DNA of 64,000 nt, from contig NZ_BDBB01000027.1 in the NCBI RefSeq assembly GCF_001612765.1, forward strand, positions 1 through 64,000. Direction: 5' to 3'. This document shows positions 8,089-16,102 of this stretch, one piece after another. A program made the position numbers and the translations under genes. The DNA comes from Nocardia arthritidis NBRC 100137. GTDB lineage: Bacteria; Actinomycetota; Actinomycetes; Mycobacteriales; Mycobacteriaceae. Under the pieces are notes generated by a model. The model made no database searches. It saw only the letters and a list, made by a program, of their open reading frames with translations, and was not told the origin of the DNA. The first letter of the stretch is position 1; each line of letters begins with the position of its first letter.

Positions 8089-8982
8089 TCAGCTCTTCAC
8101 GCCGCCCGCGGTCAGGCCGGAGATGATGCGGCGCTGGAAGAGCAGGACCATGACGACCAGCGGGATGGTGACGATGGTGCCTGCCGCCATGATCGCCGCG
8201 TACGGCTGAACCAGCGGGTTGTTGCCGGAGAAGCGGGCGATCGCGACGGTGACCGGTTCGGTCTTGTCGCTGGAAAGCAAACGCGCGAGCAGGTATTCGT
8301 TGACCGCGGCGATGAACGCGAGGATCGCGGTGGTGAACACGGCGGGAGCGGCCAAGGGCAGCATCACCAGCCGGAACGCCTGCAACTTGGTGGCGCCGTC
8401 GATCCGGGCGGCTTCTTCTAGTTCCCACGGCAGTTCGGCGAAGAAGGACGCGAGGATGTAGACCGTCATCGGCAGCACGAACGAGATGTTCGGGATGATC
8501 ATCGCCTGGTACTCGCCGATCCAGCCGAGGTTGGTGAACAGCTGGAACAGCGGGGTCACCAGCACGACCACCGGGAACATCGAGGCGCTGAGGATCAGGC
8601 CGGACACCACGTACTTGCCGTGGAAGGTGAGCCGTGCCAGCGCGTACGCGGCGAGCACGCCGATCACCAGCGCGATCGCCGTCGTGATGGAGCCGATGAC
8701 GATGCTGTTGACCAGCGCCTTGCCGAAATTGTTGCCGCGGCTGGTATCGAACGCGTTGCGGAAGTTCTCCAGCGTCACGTGCGTCGGCCACGGAGTGTTG
8801 TCGAAGGTGTAGTCGGGGTCGCGGAACGCGGTGACCGCCATCCAGTAGAACGGCGCGAGACCCCAGACCAGCACGATCAGCGCGCCGAGGTACAGGCGTA
8901 CCGAACCGAGTCGTTTGGTCCACGGAACCGGCCGCGCGGCGGAGGTGTCGGTTGCCGGTTTTTGCGCCGTCTGCACGGACAT
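8089..8982 (-). CDS. Carbohydrate ABC transporter permease (SugB/MalG type)
   Basis: A 297-residue inner-membrane permease with six predicted membrane segments and the EAA loop EEAARIDGATKLQAF that docks the ATPase. The start ATG 8982 overlaps the stop of the partner permease by one base (TGATG), so translation is coupled. Together with the genes at 8982-10010 and 10055-11356 it forms an LpqY-SugA-SugB-like importer; in mycobacteria that complex recycles trehalose released during mycolate transfer. No ATPase gene follows it, but a matching one is at 21063-22145. Substrate assignment is inference from the family and the organism type. Confidence 0.9.
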   Translation of the reverse strand: MSVQTAQKPATDTSAARPVPWTKRLGSVRLYLGALIVLVWGLAPFYWMAVTAFRDPDYTFDNTPWPTHVTLENFRNAFDTSRGNNFGKALVNSIVIGSITTAIALVIGVLAAYALARLTFHGKYVVSGLILSASMFPVVVLVTPLFQLFTNLGWIGEYQAMIIPNISFVLPMTVYILASFFAELPWELEEAARIDGATKLQAFRLVMLPLAAPAVFTTAILAFIAAVNEYLLARLLSSDKTEPVTVAIARFSGNNPLVQPYAAIMAAGTIVTIPLVVMVLLFQRRIISGLTAGGVKS

Positions 8983-10010
8983 CAGTGCGCCTCCCGCTGT
9001 TCTTCCTGGGTGCGAACCGCGTTCGCGCCGAGGATCTTCACCAGCACGAACGCCACGGCGAAGATCAAAAGGAAGGTGATCGTGGACAACGCGGCCGCGC
9101 TGTTGGGGCCTTGCCGGACCTGATCGACCACCAGGATCGACACCGTGCGGGTGGACGGGTTGCCCAGCGTCATGATCGCGGGCAGGTCGTACATCCGCAG
9201 GGCGTCCATGGTCCGGAAGAGCACCGCGACCAGCAGGGCGGGCTTCAGCAGGGGCAGGGTGATCTGGGTGAACCGCTGCCAGGCCGACGCGCCGTCGACG
9301 CGAGCCGCCTCGTACACGTCGGCCGGAATCACTTGCAGTCCGGCCAGCAGCAGCAGCGCCATGAACGGCGTGGTCTTCCAGACGTCGGCCGCGATCACCG
9401 CGAACCGGGCGGGCCACGCGTCGGAGGTCCACAGGATGTGCGTGCCGAGTACGCGGTTCACCACGCCGTCGTACTGGAACATGAACTCCCACAACCGCGC
9501 GGTGACGGCGGTCGGGATGGCCCACGGAATCAGCACGGCCGCCCGCAGCAGCGCCCTGCCACGGAAGGTCTTGCCCATCACCATGGCCATGCCGAGACCG
9601 AGCGTCGCTTCGAGCGCGACGGTGACGACCGTGAAGAACAGGGTGACCCCGATGGCCACCCAGAATTGCGAGCCGAGGTTGCCGGTCGGGCAGGCCACCG
9701 TCTCGCCGGTGGCGACCTGGCACTGCTGCAGCAGCCAGTGCGTGTAGTTCGCGAACCCGGCGTTGCCGCCTTCGACGAACATGCCGGTCGCCGGGTCGAG
9801 GCCGGGGTCCTTCTGGAAGGACATCCACAGCGCCCGGATCACGGGATACCCGATGACGACCGCGAGCGCGATCAGCACGGGCGTGACGAACACCCAGGCT
9901 TTCCCGGATCGTCGCAATTCCAGGGCCGTCCTGGCGGCGAAGCCGCGCCCGGCCGGAACGAACTCGTCGTCTTTCGGCACGCTAGTCGCCGTTCCCGAAG
10001 GATCCGACAC
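8982..10010 (-). CDS. Carbohydrate ABC transporter permease (SugA/MalF type)
   Basis: A 342-residue permease with six to seven membrane segments and an EAA loop YEAARVDGASAWQRF. A periplasmic loop after the first helix is longer than usual and has two Cys (CQVATGETVAC), probably a disulfide. The start GTG 10010 has AGGAGA seven bases upstream. It is the middle gene of the three-gene sugar importer operon, following the lipoprotein after 44 bp and overlapping the second permease by one base. It probably pairs with the 8089-8982 product as a heterodimer. Confidence 0.9.
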   Translation of the reverse strand: MSDPSGTATSVPKDDEFVPAGRGFAARTALELRRSGKAWVFVTPVLIALAVVIGYPVIRALWMSFQKDPGLDPATGMFVEGGNAGFANYTHWLLQQCQVATGETVACPTGNLGSQFWVAIGVTLFFTVVTVALEATLGLGMAMVMGKTFRGRALLRAAVLIPWAIPTAVTARLWEFMFQYDGVVNRVLGTHILWTSDAWPARFAVIAADVWKTTPFMALLLLAGLQVIPADVYEAARVDGASAWQRFTQITLPLLKPALLVAVLFRTMDALRMYDLPAIMTLGNPSTRTVSILVVDQVRQGPNSAAALSTITFLLIFAVAFVLVKILGANAVRTQEEQREAH

Positions 10011-10054
10011 CGTTTCTCTCCTGCGGGTTCGTCGGGTCCGTTGCGCTCAACCGC

Positions 10055-11356
10055 TCACGATCCGGCGGTTTCGATGCCCTTTTGCATGCCGGTGATCGCG
10101 TCGTCGACGGACTTGGTTCCGTTCAACGCAGCATAAGCGTTGTCCTGGATGGCTTTGCTCACCGCGGGATAAAAGGGTGTCACCGGGCGCGGCACCGCGC
10201 TGGAGATGGAGTCCTTGAGCGCGGGCAGGTACGGCATCTTCGCGATCAGCGCCGGGTCGTCGTACATGGACGCGCGCACCGAGGGCAGCGCGCCCGCGGC
10301 GACGATGTGCTGCGCGTCCTCGCTGATCAGGAAGCGCAGGAAGTCCAGCGCGGTGGCCTTGTTCTTGGAGTAGGCGCTGATCGCCGCGTTGTAGCCGCCG
10401 AGGGTGGAGGCGCCGACGCCGTTCTCTCCTGGCAGCGGGGCCACCGCGAACTTGTCCTTCACGGCGGAGGCCTCGCCGCCGACGTCACCGAAGGTGGACG
10501 GCCACGAGCGCAGGAACATCAACTTGCCCTGTGCGAAGGCGTTGCTGGACTCGGGCTCCTTGAAGGTGATGGCCTCTTTGGGGATGTCACCGTTGTTGTA
10601 CGCGTCGACCAGGACCTTCAGTCCGGCGCGGGATTGCGCGCTGTTCACGGTGGGGGTCTTGCCGTCGGCGCCGACGAAGCTGCCGCCATAGGCGTTGATC
10701 ACCTCGGCCGCGTTCACGGTCAGGCCCTCGTAGGGCGCGAACTGGCCCGCGTAGCAACCGATGTTCTGCTGGCGCGCGATGGGACACTGGGCGAGCAGTT
10801 CGTTCCAGGTCTTGGGCGGATTCGGCACCAGGTCCTTGCGGTAGAACAGCAGGCCGCCGTTGGTGTTGCGCGGCGCGGCGTAGAGCGTGTTGTTGTAGGT
10901 CGCGCTGGCGACCGGCGGGGAGAGCAGCGCGCTGGTGTCGATGGTGAAGGAGTCCTTCAGCGGCTGGATCCAGCCCTTGGCGGCGAACTCGGCGGTCCAC
11001 GGCACGTCCAAGGCGACCACGTCGTAGTTGGACTGCTTGGACCGCATGTGCTCGACCAGGTCGTCGTACTGCTGAGAGGCGTCGTTCGACTGTTCCTTGA
11101 ACGTCACCGGCTCGTCCGGGTGCGCGGCGTTCCAGCGCTCGATCAGCTGCTTGACCGCGCCGGTCTCGGTGGTGTCCTTGCCCTCGACATAGGTGATCGG
11201 ACCGCGACCGGTGAGGTTCTGGCCGGTCGGGCTGCCGCCGCTGTCGCTGGAGCAGGCGCTGGTGAACGTCGCGGTCAGCAGCCCGACCGAGGCGACCGCC
11301 ACCGCGGCTCGCGGCACCAGCGACGAACGTAGGGACGACACCTTCTTCACAGCCAT
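10055..11356 (-). CDS. Sugar-binding lipoprotein of ABC importer (LpqY-like)
   Basis: A 433-residue extracellular solute-binding protein. It has a lipoprotein signal peptide (about 1-34) with the acylated Cys at 35 in TSAC, then a family 1 binding-protein fold (ITYVEGKDTTETGAVKQLIERWNA...; VVALDVPWTAEFAAKGWIQPL; GGLLFYRKDL). Two later Cys in AQCPIARQQNIGCYAG match LpqY-like proteins. I start at ATG 11356 with GGAG eight bases upstream. It is the first gene of the importer operon and is divergent from the toxin-like gene at 11810 across a 453-bp gap. By analogy with LpqY it would bind trehalose; another disaccharide is possible. Confidence 0.9.
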   Translation of the reverse strand: MAVKKVSSLRSSLVPRAAVAVASVGLLTATFTSACSSDSGGSPTGQNLTGRGPITYVEGKDTTETGAVKQLIERWNAAHPDEPVTFKEQSNDASQQYDDLVEHMRSKQSNYDVVALDVPWTAEFAAKGWIQPLKDSFTIDTSALLSPPVASATYNNTLYAAPRNTNGGLLFYRKDLVPNPPKTWNELLAQCPIARQQNIGCYAGQFAPYEGLTVNAAEVINAYGGSFVGADGKTPTVNSAQSRAGLKVLVDAYNNGDIPKEAITFKEPESSNAFAQGKLMFLRSWPSTFGDVGGEASAVKDKFAVAPLPGENGVGASTLGGYNAAISAYSKNKATALDFLRFLISEDAQHIVAAGALPSVRASMYDDPALIAKMPYLPALKDSISSAVPRPVTPFYPAVSKAIQDNAYAALNGTKSVDDAITGMQKGIETAGS

Positions 11357-11809
11357 CGCAAACACTCCAGGATCATTCGTGAGCGGCAGCACACCCTGCC
11401 GGTGCACAAGGCAAGATACATGGTGTCGATCCGGAGTGCGGGACAGTGGCGGTAGGAGCAGCTCGTGGGGCCTGTTCCCAGGATGCGCTCGGCGGTACAC
11501 GCGGTGGCCACAAGGTGGTTCCGGTGAAGCTGGGGCAATTCGTAATATCCTCCGCCACTCGATAATTCGGTGGTAGTCTCGTGCTACCGACGGGGGGTTC
11601 GTACGTTCGGTACATTCCCGACAGGCGTTCGAGGTTGCACTAACTGTCTCTGTGAGTGTGTCCCACTTGGATCTCGGTGATCCGGCTCGCGGGTGGGCGG
11701 CCGTCGTTCGGAAGTGCTCTTCTCGCGGAGGGGTGCCTACACATGCAGGCAGGCACTTGCAGTTGATGGGAGTTGAGTTCGCCGCGTTATCGCGGGGGGA
11801 GGAATTCGC
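11357..11809. other. Intergenic region upstream of sugar importer and toxin-like gene
   Basis: This 453-bp gap must hold promoters for both divergent operons. I see a -10-like GATAAT at 11561-11566 and a nearby inverted repeat GGTAG-N7-CTACC at about 11571-11587, followed by GTACGTTCGGTAC at about 11609. A short frame from GTG 11652 encodes VSVSHLDLGDPARGWAAVV before losing coherence; it may be decayed coding sequence (see findings). Nothing else is recognisable. Confidence 0.4.
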
Positions 11810-12262
11810 GTGTCTATCGGAATTCGCGTGGCGTTATCTGCTGTGTGTGCCGGAATCACTGTTCTGGACAACGACGCAAAAGTAGTCAGAACCTTCTCGA
11901 TCACTACCGGGCCTGTGGGAGGCAAGCCGGGCACGTTGCTGTGCGGGAACAGGGACAGTGGATTCCGTCATATCAAGGATCGCCACATGGCCGAATGGGA
12001 GGGCCTGGCGGCGATCGAGCGACGCAACTGGCGCGATATCGCCGATATGGCGATCGAGAAGGTCGATATGGCGATCGAGAAGTCACTGTCCTCGCCGGAC
12101 AAGTTCACGACGCAAGACGGCGGGAAGTTTTGCCATACAGGCCAGATCTACCTGGTCAACAAAGCGAGCGGTCGGATTGCACAGACCGTTCAACCTACGG
12201 TGATCGTTACTGGCAGTGGAAAGATCATTACGGCTGTTCCAGGAGGTCGGTGTGCACGCTGA
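11810..12262 (+). CDS. Small toxin-like protein (possible BECR-fold RNase domain)
   Basis: A 150-residue protein with a clear start: GTG 11810 preceded by GGGGGGAGG seven bases upstream. Residues about 50-62 read GFRHIKDRHMAEW, and the C-terminus has a strand pair with VQPTVIVTGSGKIITAVP. A conserved HIxxRH helix followed by a terminal strand ending in IxTAxP is how many RNase-like toxin domains of polymorphic toxins (BECR superfamily) look, but this is pattern recognition, not a database match. The N-terminus is short and there is no obvious secretion signal. The next gene overlaps it by 11 bp and may encode the immunity protein. Base use is less GC-rich than in the neighbours, consistent with recent acquisition. 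Confidence 0.6.
   Translation: MSIGIRVALSAVCAGITVLDNDAKVVRTFSITTGPVGGKPGTLLCGNRDSGFRHIKDRHMAEWEGLAAIERRNWRDIADMAIEKVDMAIEKSLSSPDKFTTQDGGKFCHTGQIYLVNKASGRIAQTVQPTVIVTGSGKIITAVPGGRCAR
12044..12082 (+). repeat. Short tandem duplication inside the toxin-like gene
   Basis: The 18-bp unit GATATGGCGATCGAGAAG occurs at 12044-12061 and again at 12065-12082 (period 21 bp). In protein it repeats DMAIEK in frame. It looks like a recent slippage event and keeps the frame open. Confidence 0.85.
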
Positions 12263-12614
12263 TCCGACATCAGCCGAGCTGACCGAATCGGTGGCCCGCG
12301 CCGCGCGCGGGTTGGGACTTAACGTGGCGACCGATGAGAAGGGCGGGCTCAGGATCACGGCCCGGGGGGAGGTCGAGCTGGCGCCGCCGGTCGCGATCGA
12401 GTTCAGCGAAGACGCGATCAGCGACTATTACGCGCGGATCGCGTCGAGGGTTCCGGATGACGAACCCGACCATACGCCCCTGAGCTGGTGGTACATGCTG
12501 ATGTCCACTCACCTGTACGAGGCGCTGTATGAGATGGATCGACTCGGTGTCCATTGCGACATCGTGATCGGGCCCAGCGGGCTCACCGCGGTAGCGAGCG
12601 ATCGAACGAGGTAG
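12252..12614 (+). CDS. Hypothetical protein, candidate immunity protein for the upstream toxin-like gene
   Basis: A 120-residue protein. The start is GTG 12252, decided by a perfect AGGAGG at 12241-12246; the gene overlaps the end of the toxin-like gene by 11 bp, so the two are coupled. The protein is acidic and amphipathic, with a segment WWYMLMSTHLYEALYEMD. I recognise no family. Small acidic proteins encoded directly behind a toxin domain are usually its immunity protein or antitoxin; that role is inferred from position alone. Confidence 0.65.
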   Translation: MHADPTSAELTESVARAARGLGLNVATDEKGGLRITARGEVELAPPVAIEFSEDAISDYYARIASRVPDDEPDHTPLSWWYMLMSTHLYEALYEMDRLGVHCDIVIGPSGLTAVASDRTR

Positions 12615-12703
12615 TTCTCGTTGGGCGGTTATCCGGGCTTCGCTCGTGCCGAAGCCGCCTGCGGTCGGACTTCGACCGGCTTCGCCCACTAGGCTGGGGC
12701 GCG

Positions 12704-13549
12704 ATGACTTCGCCGAACGCGGTTCCCGATCGGATGCTCACCCGCATCGGTGGACTGCTGCGCAAGGCCGAGGCCACCGACAACGAGCACGAGGCCGAAG
12801 CATTCCTCGCCGCGGCTCAGCGCCTGGCCACGAAGTCGTCCATCGACCTCGCTGTGGCGCGGGCGCACATCGCGGGACGCGAGCGCAGGCCCACGCCGGT
12901 GCAGCGGGTCATCCCGATCGGTGAGCCGGGCAAGCGCGGGTTGCGGACCTATGTCCAGTTGTTCGTCGCGATCGCGGCGGCGAACGACGTGCGCTGCGAT
13001 GTCGCCCGTACGTCGACGCAGGTCTACGCGTACGGATTCGACTCCGACATCGATACCTGCGAGGCGCTCTACGCCAGCCTGCTCGTGCAGATGGTGCGCG
13101 CGTCCGACCAGTACATCAAGTCGGGCGCATACAAATCGGCCACCGTCGAGAAGATCGTGGTGGAGAAGCGATGGGGTCGTCCGGTCCGGCGCCGGGTGCA
13201 GGCGCCGGTCGCGGGTGTGACAGCGCGGCTGAACTTCCAGATGGCGTTCGCCGCGCGGATCGGGCGGCGATTGACGGAGGTGAAGGCCGAGGTCGAAGCG
13301 GAGGTGTTGCCACGGGAAGCCGAGGCCACCGGCACGGCGCTGGCATTGCGCGCCAAAGAGATCGAGCTCACAGACTTCTACGCCAAGACGTCGGAGGCAC
13401 GGGGCACCTGGCGCGGCCCGCAGGCGTCGGCGGGGCATTCGGCGGCGGCGCGGGCGGCGGGGGATCGCGCGGGCCGGGCCGCACGGATCGGTACCTCGCC
13501 CGAACTCCCGGCTGCCCGGCGGAAGTTGAGCTCATCCGAGGGTGGTTGA
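12704..13549 (+). CDS. DUF2786 domain protein
   Basis: A 281-residue protein whose N-terminus (MLTRIGGLLRKAEATDNEHEAEAFLAAAQRLATKSSIDLAVAR) is the DUF2786 motif. A central domain (about 65-210) is typical of the actinobacterial members, and the tail is Ala/Arg-rich and disordered (about 230-281). It starts at ATG 12704. The metallohydrolase-like gene at 13653 follows after 103 bp; in actinobacteria these two families often lie side by side, suggesting a shared but unknown role. Phage and conjugative elements also carry DUF2786 proteins, but I see no other mobile genes here. Confidence 0.85.
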   Translation: MTSPNAVPDRMLTRIGGLLRKAEATDNEHEAEAFLAAAQRLATKSSIDLAVARAHIAGRERRPTPVQRVIPIGEPGKRGLRTYVQLFVAIAAANDVRCDVARTSTQVYAYGFDSDIDTCEALYASLLVQMVRASDQYIKSGAYKSATVEKIVVEKRWGRPVRRRVQAPVAGVTARLNFQMAFAARIGRRLTEVKAEVEAEVLPREAEATGTALALRAKEIELTDFYAKTSEARGTWRGPQASAGHSAAARAAGDRAGRAARIGTSPELPAARRKLSSSEGG

Positions 13550-13652
13550 CCAGCGTGCACAACCTCGGGCGTGCGGGCGGGCGTGGCCGCGCGCCATCGG
13601 CGGGTTTCGGTAACCGGCTGGTGCCCGCTGTCGCGAGATCGGCTTCGCGACC

Positions 13653-14165
13653 ATGACGGCGCGCGACAGCCAGCGCGCCAAGGTATACGACGCCGAGCAG
13701 TTGGTACGCGGGGTGTTCGATCGCGCCGACGAGCACGGTGCGCGCACCGTCGAACTCTACGGTTCGCAGCTCACCTTGCCGATCGAGCGACGCTTCGCCT
13801 CGGTGGAATCCGTGCAGAGCTATGCGGACAAGGTGCTGGCTCTCAATTGGGTACGGGCGCGGTGGGACCGGGCCGCCGTGGCGGTGCGCGTCCGCTCGCG
13901 GGCCGGGACCACCGCCGCGCATTACGAGGCGGCCGAGAACGTATTAGCGGTTCCGCTGCACACCGGCGGGAGCGCCTGGGCGCTGCGGGAACTGGTGATC
14001 TTGCATGAACTGGCGCATCACCTGGAGTCAGCCCCTGGGTCGGTGGCCGCGCACGGACCGGAGTTCTGTGACCGCTATGTGGAACTGGTCGACGGCGTTA
14101 TCGGTCCTGAGGCGGCGTTGCTCTTGCGGACGACGATGCTGGGCTGTGGGGTACGGATCGGGTAA
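13653..14165 (+). CDS. Putative zinc metallohydrolase, TIGR04338 type
   Basis: A 170-residue protein with a zincin active-site motif HELAHH at residues 118-123 and a third candidate ligand His at 134 (AAHGPEF), the layout of the actinobacterial TIGR04338 family. The N-terminal half is helical with no signal peptide, so it acts in the cytoplasm. The neighbouring DUF2786 gene is its usual partner. No substrate is known. It is followed by convergent menC after 53 bp. Confidence 0.85.
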   Translation: MTARDSQRAKVYDAEQLVRGVFDRADEHGARTVELYGSQLTLPIERRFASVESVQSYADKVLALNWVRARWDRAAVAVRVRSRAGTTAAHYEAAENVLAVPLHTGGSAWALRELVILHELAHHLESAPGSVAAHGPEFCDRYVELVDGVIGPEAALLLRTTMLGCGVRIG

Positions 14166-14218
14166 GGCCGCACGTTCAGCGGAAGACCACGCGCCAGGAG
14201 ACAGGGGTTTTCGTGCGG

Positions 14219-15202
14219 TCATGTGGGCGGACCCTGTCGGACCAGGGCGCTGACACGAGAGAATCGCTCCTGCCACCACGCGGTGCGGTCGGCATCGGGT
14301 TGGCGATGGCTTTCCATCAGCTGCGGGTCCGGCTCGGGTGGGGTGCGGAGAACGGGGAGATAACCGTCCGAGGCTCGCAGCGCGCCCGGCGTGACATCGC
14401 CGGTGAGCAGGCTCAAAGTGCCGAGACCACAGGCGAAGTCGAGTTCCGGCAGCGCGCCGGCCAGCGCCAGCTGCGCGGCGAGGCCGACGCTGGTCTCGAG
14501 CGCGGAGGAGACCACACACGGCAGTCCCGCCGCCTCCGCCACTTGCAGGGCGCGCCGGACGCCGCCGAGCGGCGTGCATTTGAGGACGGCGATGTCGGCG
14601 GCCCCGGCGACCGCGACCCGCAGCGGGTCTTCGGCGCGGCGGATGGATTCGTCAGCGGCGATGCGGACGTCGACGCGGCGGCGCACCGCGGCGAGTTCCT
14701 CGATCGTCCGGCAGGGCTGTTCGACATATTCCAGACCCCCCGCGGCCTTATCGATTCGCTGGATGTGGCGCACGGCGGTGTCGACATCCCAGACCGCGTT
14801 CGCGTCGACCCGGATCGCGCCGTTGCGGCCGAGCGCGTCGCGTACCGCCTCCACCCTGGCCAGATCCTCGGCGAGCGAGTCGGGGTGGTCGGCCACTTTT
14901 ACCTTGGCGGTGCGGCAGCCGGACCGGCCCACGATCGCGTGCGCCTGCTCCGGGTCCACGGCGGGCACGGTGCAATTGATCGGAATGCGATCGCGCACCG
15001 GCGCGGGCCAGCCCGTCGTGACCTGTTCCAGGGCGGTGGCCAGCCATGCGACGGCCTCCCGGTCGTCGTATTCGGGGAACGGACAGAACTCGCCCCACCC
15101 GAGCGGTCCGTGGATCAGCATTCCCTCGCGCACCGTGATGCCACGGAAACGGGTGCGCATCGGAATGGCGTAGACGATGTTCTGCGCTGCGGAGTCGCTC
15201 AT
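14219..15202 (-). CDS. menC: o-Succinylbenzoate synthase
   Basis: A 327-residue enolase-superfamily enzyme of menaquinone synthesis that dehydrates SHCHC to o-succinylbenzoate. The visible active-site set is the catalytic Lys in TAKVKVA, metal ligands in RVDANAVWD, EYVEQP and IAADES, and the second Lys in AVLKCTPLGG. The length and sequence fit the actinobacterial MenC group (M. tuberculosis Rv0553). It starts at ATG 15202. Other men genes are not in the window. Confidence 0.93.
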   Translation of the reverse strand: MSDSAAQNIVYAIPMRTRFRGITVREGMLIHGPLGWGEFCPFPEYDDREAVAWLATALEQVTTGWPAPVRDRIPINCTVPAVDPEQAHAIVGRSGCRTAKVKVADHPDSLAEDLARVEAVRDALGRNGAIRVDANAVWDVDTAVRHIQRIDKAAGGLEYVEQPCRTIEELAAVRRRVDVRIAADESIRRAEDPLRVAVAGAADIAVLKCTPLGGVRRALQVAEAAGLPCVVSSALETSVGLAAQLALAGALPELDFACGLGTLSLLTGDVTPGALRASDGYLPVLRTPPEPDPQLMESHRQPDADRTAWWQERFSRVSALVRQGPPT

Positions 15203-15307
15203 CGCCGCCCAGCTTATTCGGCCGCCGCCGCGGCTCGGGGATTGCGCACGCGGACTCGAGTAGTTTCCCGGAGTCGCCCGGACGACCGACGCGGGATCGT
15301 TGGCGTC

Positions 15308-15718
15308 ATGATCCAGACCGGTACCCCGCAGCCCTGGCCGCCGTACGGCATGCCGCCGGGGCCCGCGCGTCCGCCCGCCGGGCAGCGGGCGGTGCGGACC
15401 TGGGACGTCGTGCTCGCCGTCGTGCTGTACTGCGTCGCGGCGGTCCTCGGCCTCGCCGCGGCCTACTTCACCGTCTTCTTCGCCTTCGCCACCGACCCGT
15501 GCGGGCCCGACAACTGCCGCACCGACTACCTGGGCTGGGCCTTCCTGGTGTCCTGGGGCGGCACCGCGTTCGCGATCGTCGGCGTGACCGGGATGCTCAT
15601 TCTGGCCGCGGTGAAGCGCTGGTACATGTGGTATTGGCCGGTGCTTGCGATCGTGCTGATCGTCGCCTCGTTCGGCGGCGGCCTCGCCCTGGCGTCCCAG
15701 GTCTACCCGGGAAACTGA
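15308..15718 (+). CDS. Small membrane protein of unknown function
   Basis: A 136-residue protein with a Pro-rich cytoplasmic head (about 1-30) and three membrane segments (about 33-58, 75-98 and 104-125). The loop after the first helix holds two Cys (DPCGPDNCRTD). The last 186 bp of this gene plus 30 bp downstream are duplicated almost perfectly at 18408-18623, on the far side of the WXG100/ART cassette. This copy is intact, so the cassette inserted without destroying it. Function unknown. Confidence 0.8.
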   Translation: MIQTGTPQPWPPYGMPPGPARPPAGQRAVRTWDVVLAVVLYCVAAVLGLAAAYFTVFFAFATDPCGPDNCRTDYLGWAFLVSWGGTAFAIVGVTGMLILAAVKRWYMWYWPVLAIVLIVASFGGGLALASQVYPGN

Positions 15719-15748
15719 GCCGCCGAGATGCTGGGTGGCGGTGCGCCG
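15533..15748 (+). repeat. 216-bp direct repeat, copy 1
   Basis: Identical to 18408-18623 except for one base (T at 15732, C at 18607). It covers the 3' end and stop codon of the membrane gene and 30 bp beyond. The two copies are in the same orientation and flank 2,659 bp of unique sequence that contains all four genes of the cassette. Identity stops abruptly at both ends. Confidence 0.97.
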
Positions 15749-15829
15749 CTGCGCGCCACCTGTCGCTGTTGCATGTCCTTTCCTCCCCTCCCCCGGATGG
15801 TCAGTGGAGCTGTCGTTCGGGGTAGTCGG

Positions 15830-16087
15830 TCATCCCCAGTACTCGCCGCGCTTCTTTCGCTCCTCCACTTCGGCCAAGTACGCGGCTTCCTGGTCGGTGC
15901 CGAGCTTGTCTTCGTCGCCGAATCGGTCGCGCAAGTGGATTCGCTCGTTTTCCGGTACGGCGTCGCGGCGTGCGTTGAATGCCGCCCATCCCGCCTCGAT
16001 CTTCGCCCGTTCCTCATCGGAGATATCGACGGGGTGCGGGTATTCACCGGGTGCGTAGAAAGTTTTCCCGTTGATTTCTTCCGGCAT
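15830..16087 (-). CDS. Small acidic protein, candidate immunity protein for the ART effector
   Basis: An 85-residue, strongly charged and acidic protein (starts MPEEINGKTFYAPGEYPHPVD, ends ERKKRGEYWG) with no signal peptide or membrane segment. The start ATG 16087 has AAAGGA nine bases upstream. It is the last gene of the cassette, 15 bp after the ADP-ribosyltransferase-like gene, which is where immunity genes of secreted toxins usually lie. I recognise no family; the role is inferred from position. Confidence 0.65.
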   Translation of the reverse strand: MPEEINGKTFYAPGEYPHPVDISDEERAKIEAGWAAFNARRDAVPENERIHLRDRFGDEDKLGTDQEAAYLAEVEERKKRGEYWG

Positions 16088-16102
16088 TTTCCTATGTCCT
16101 TT

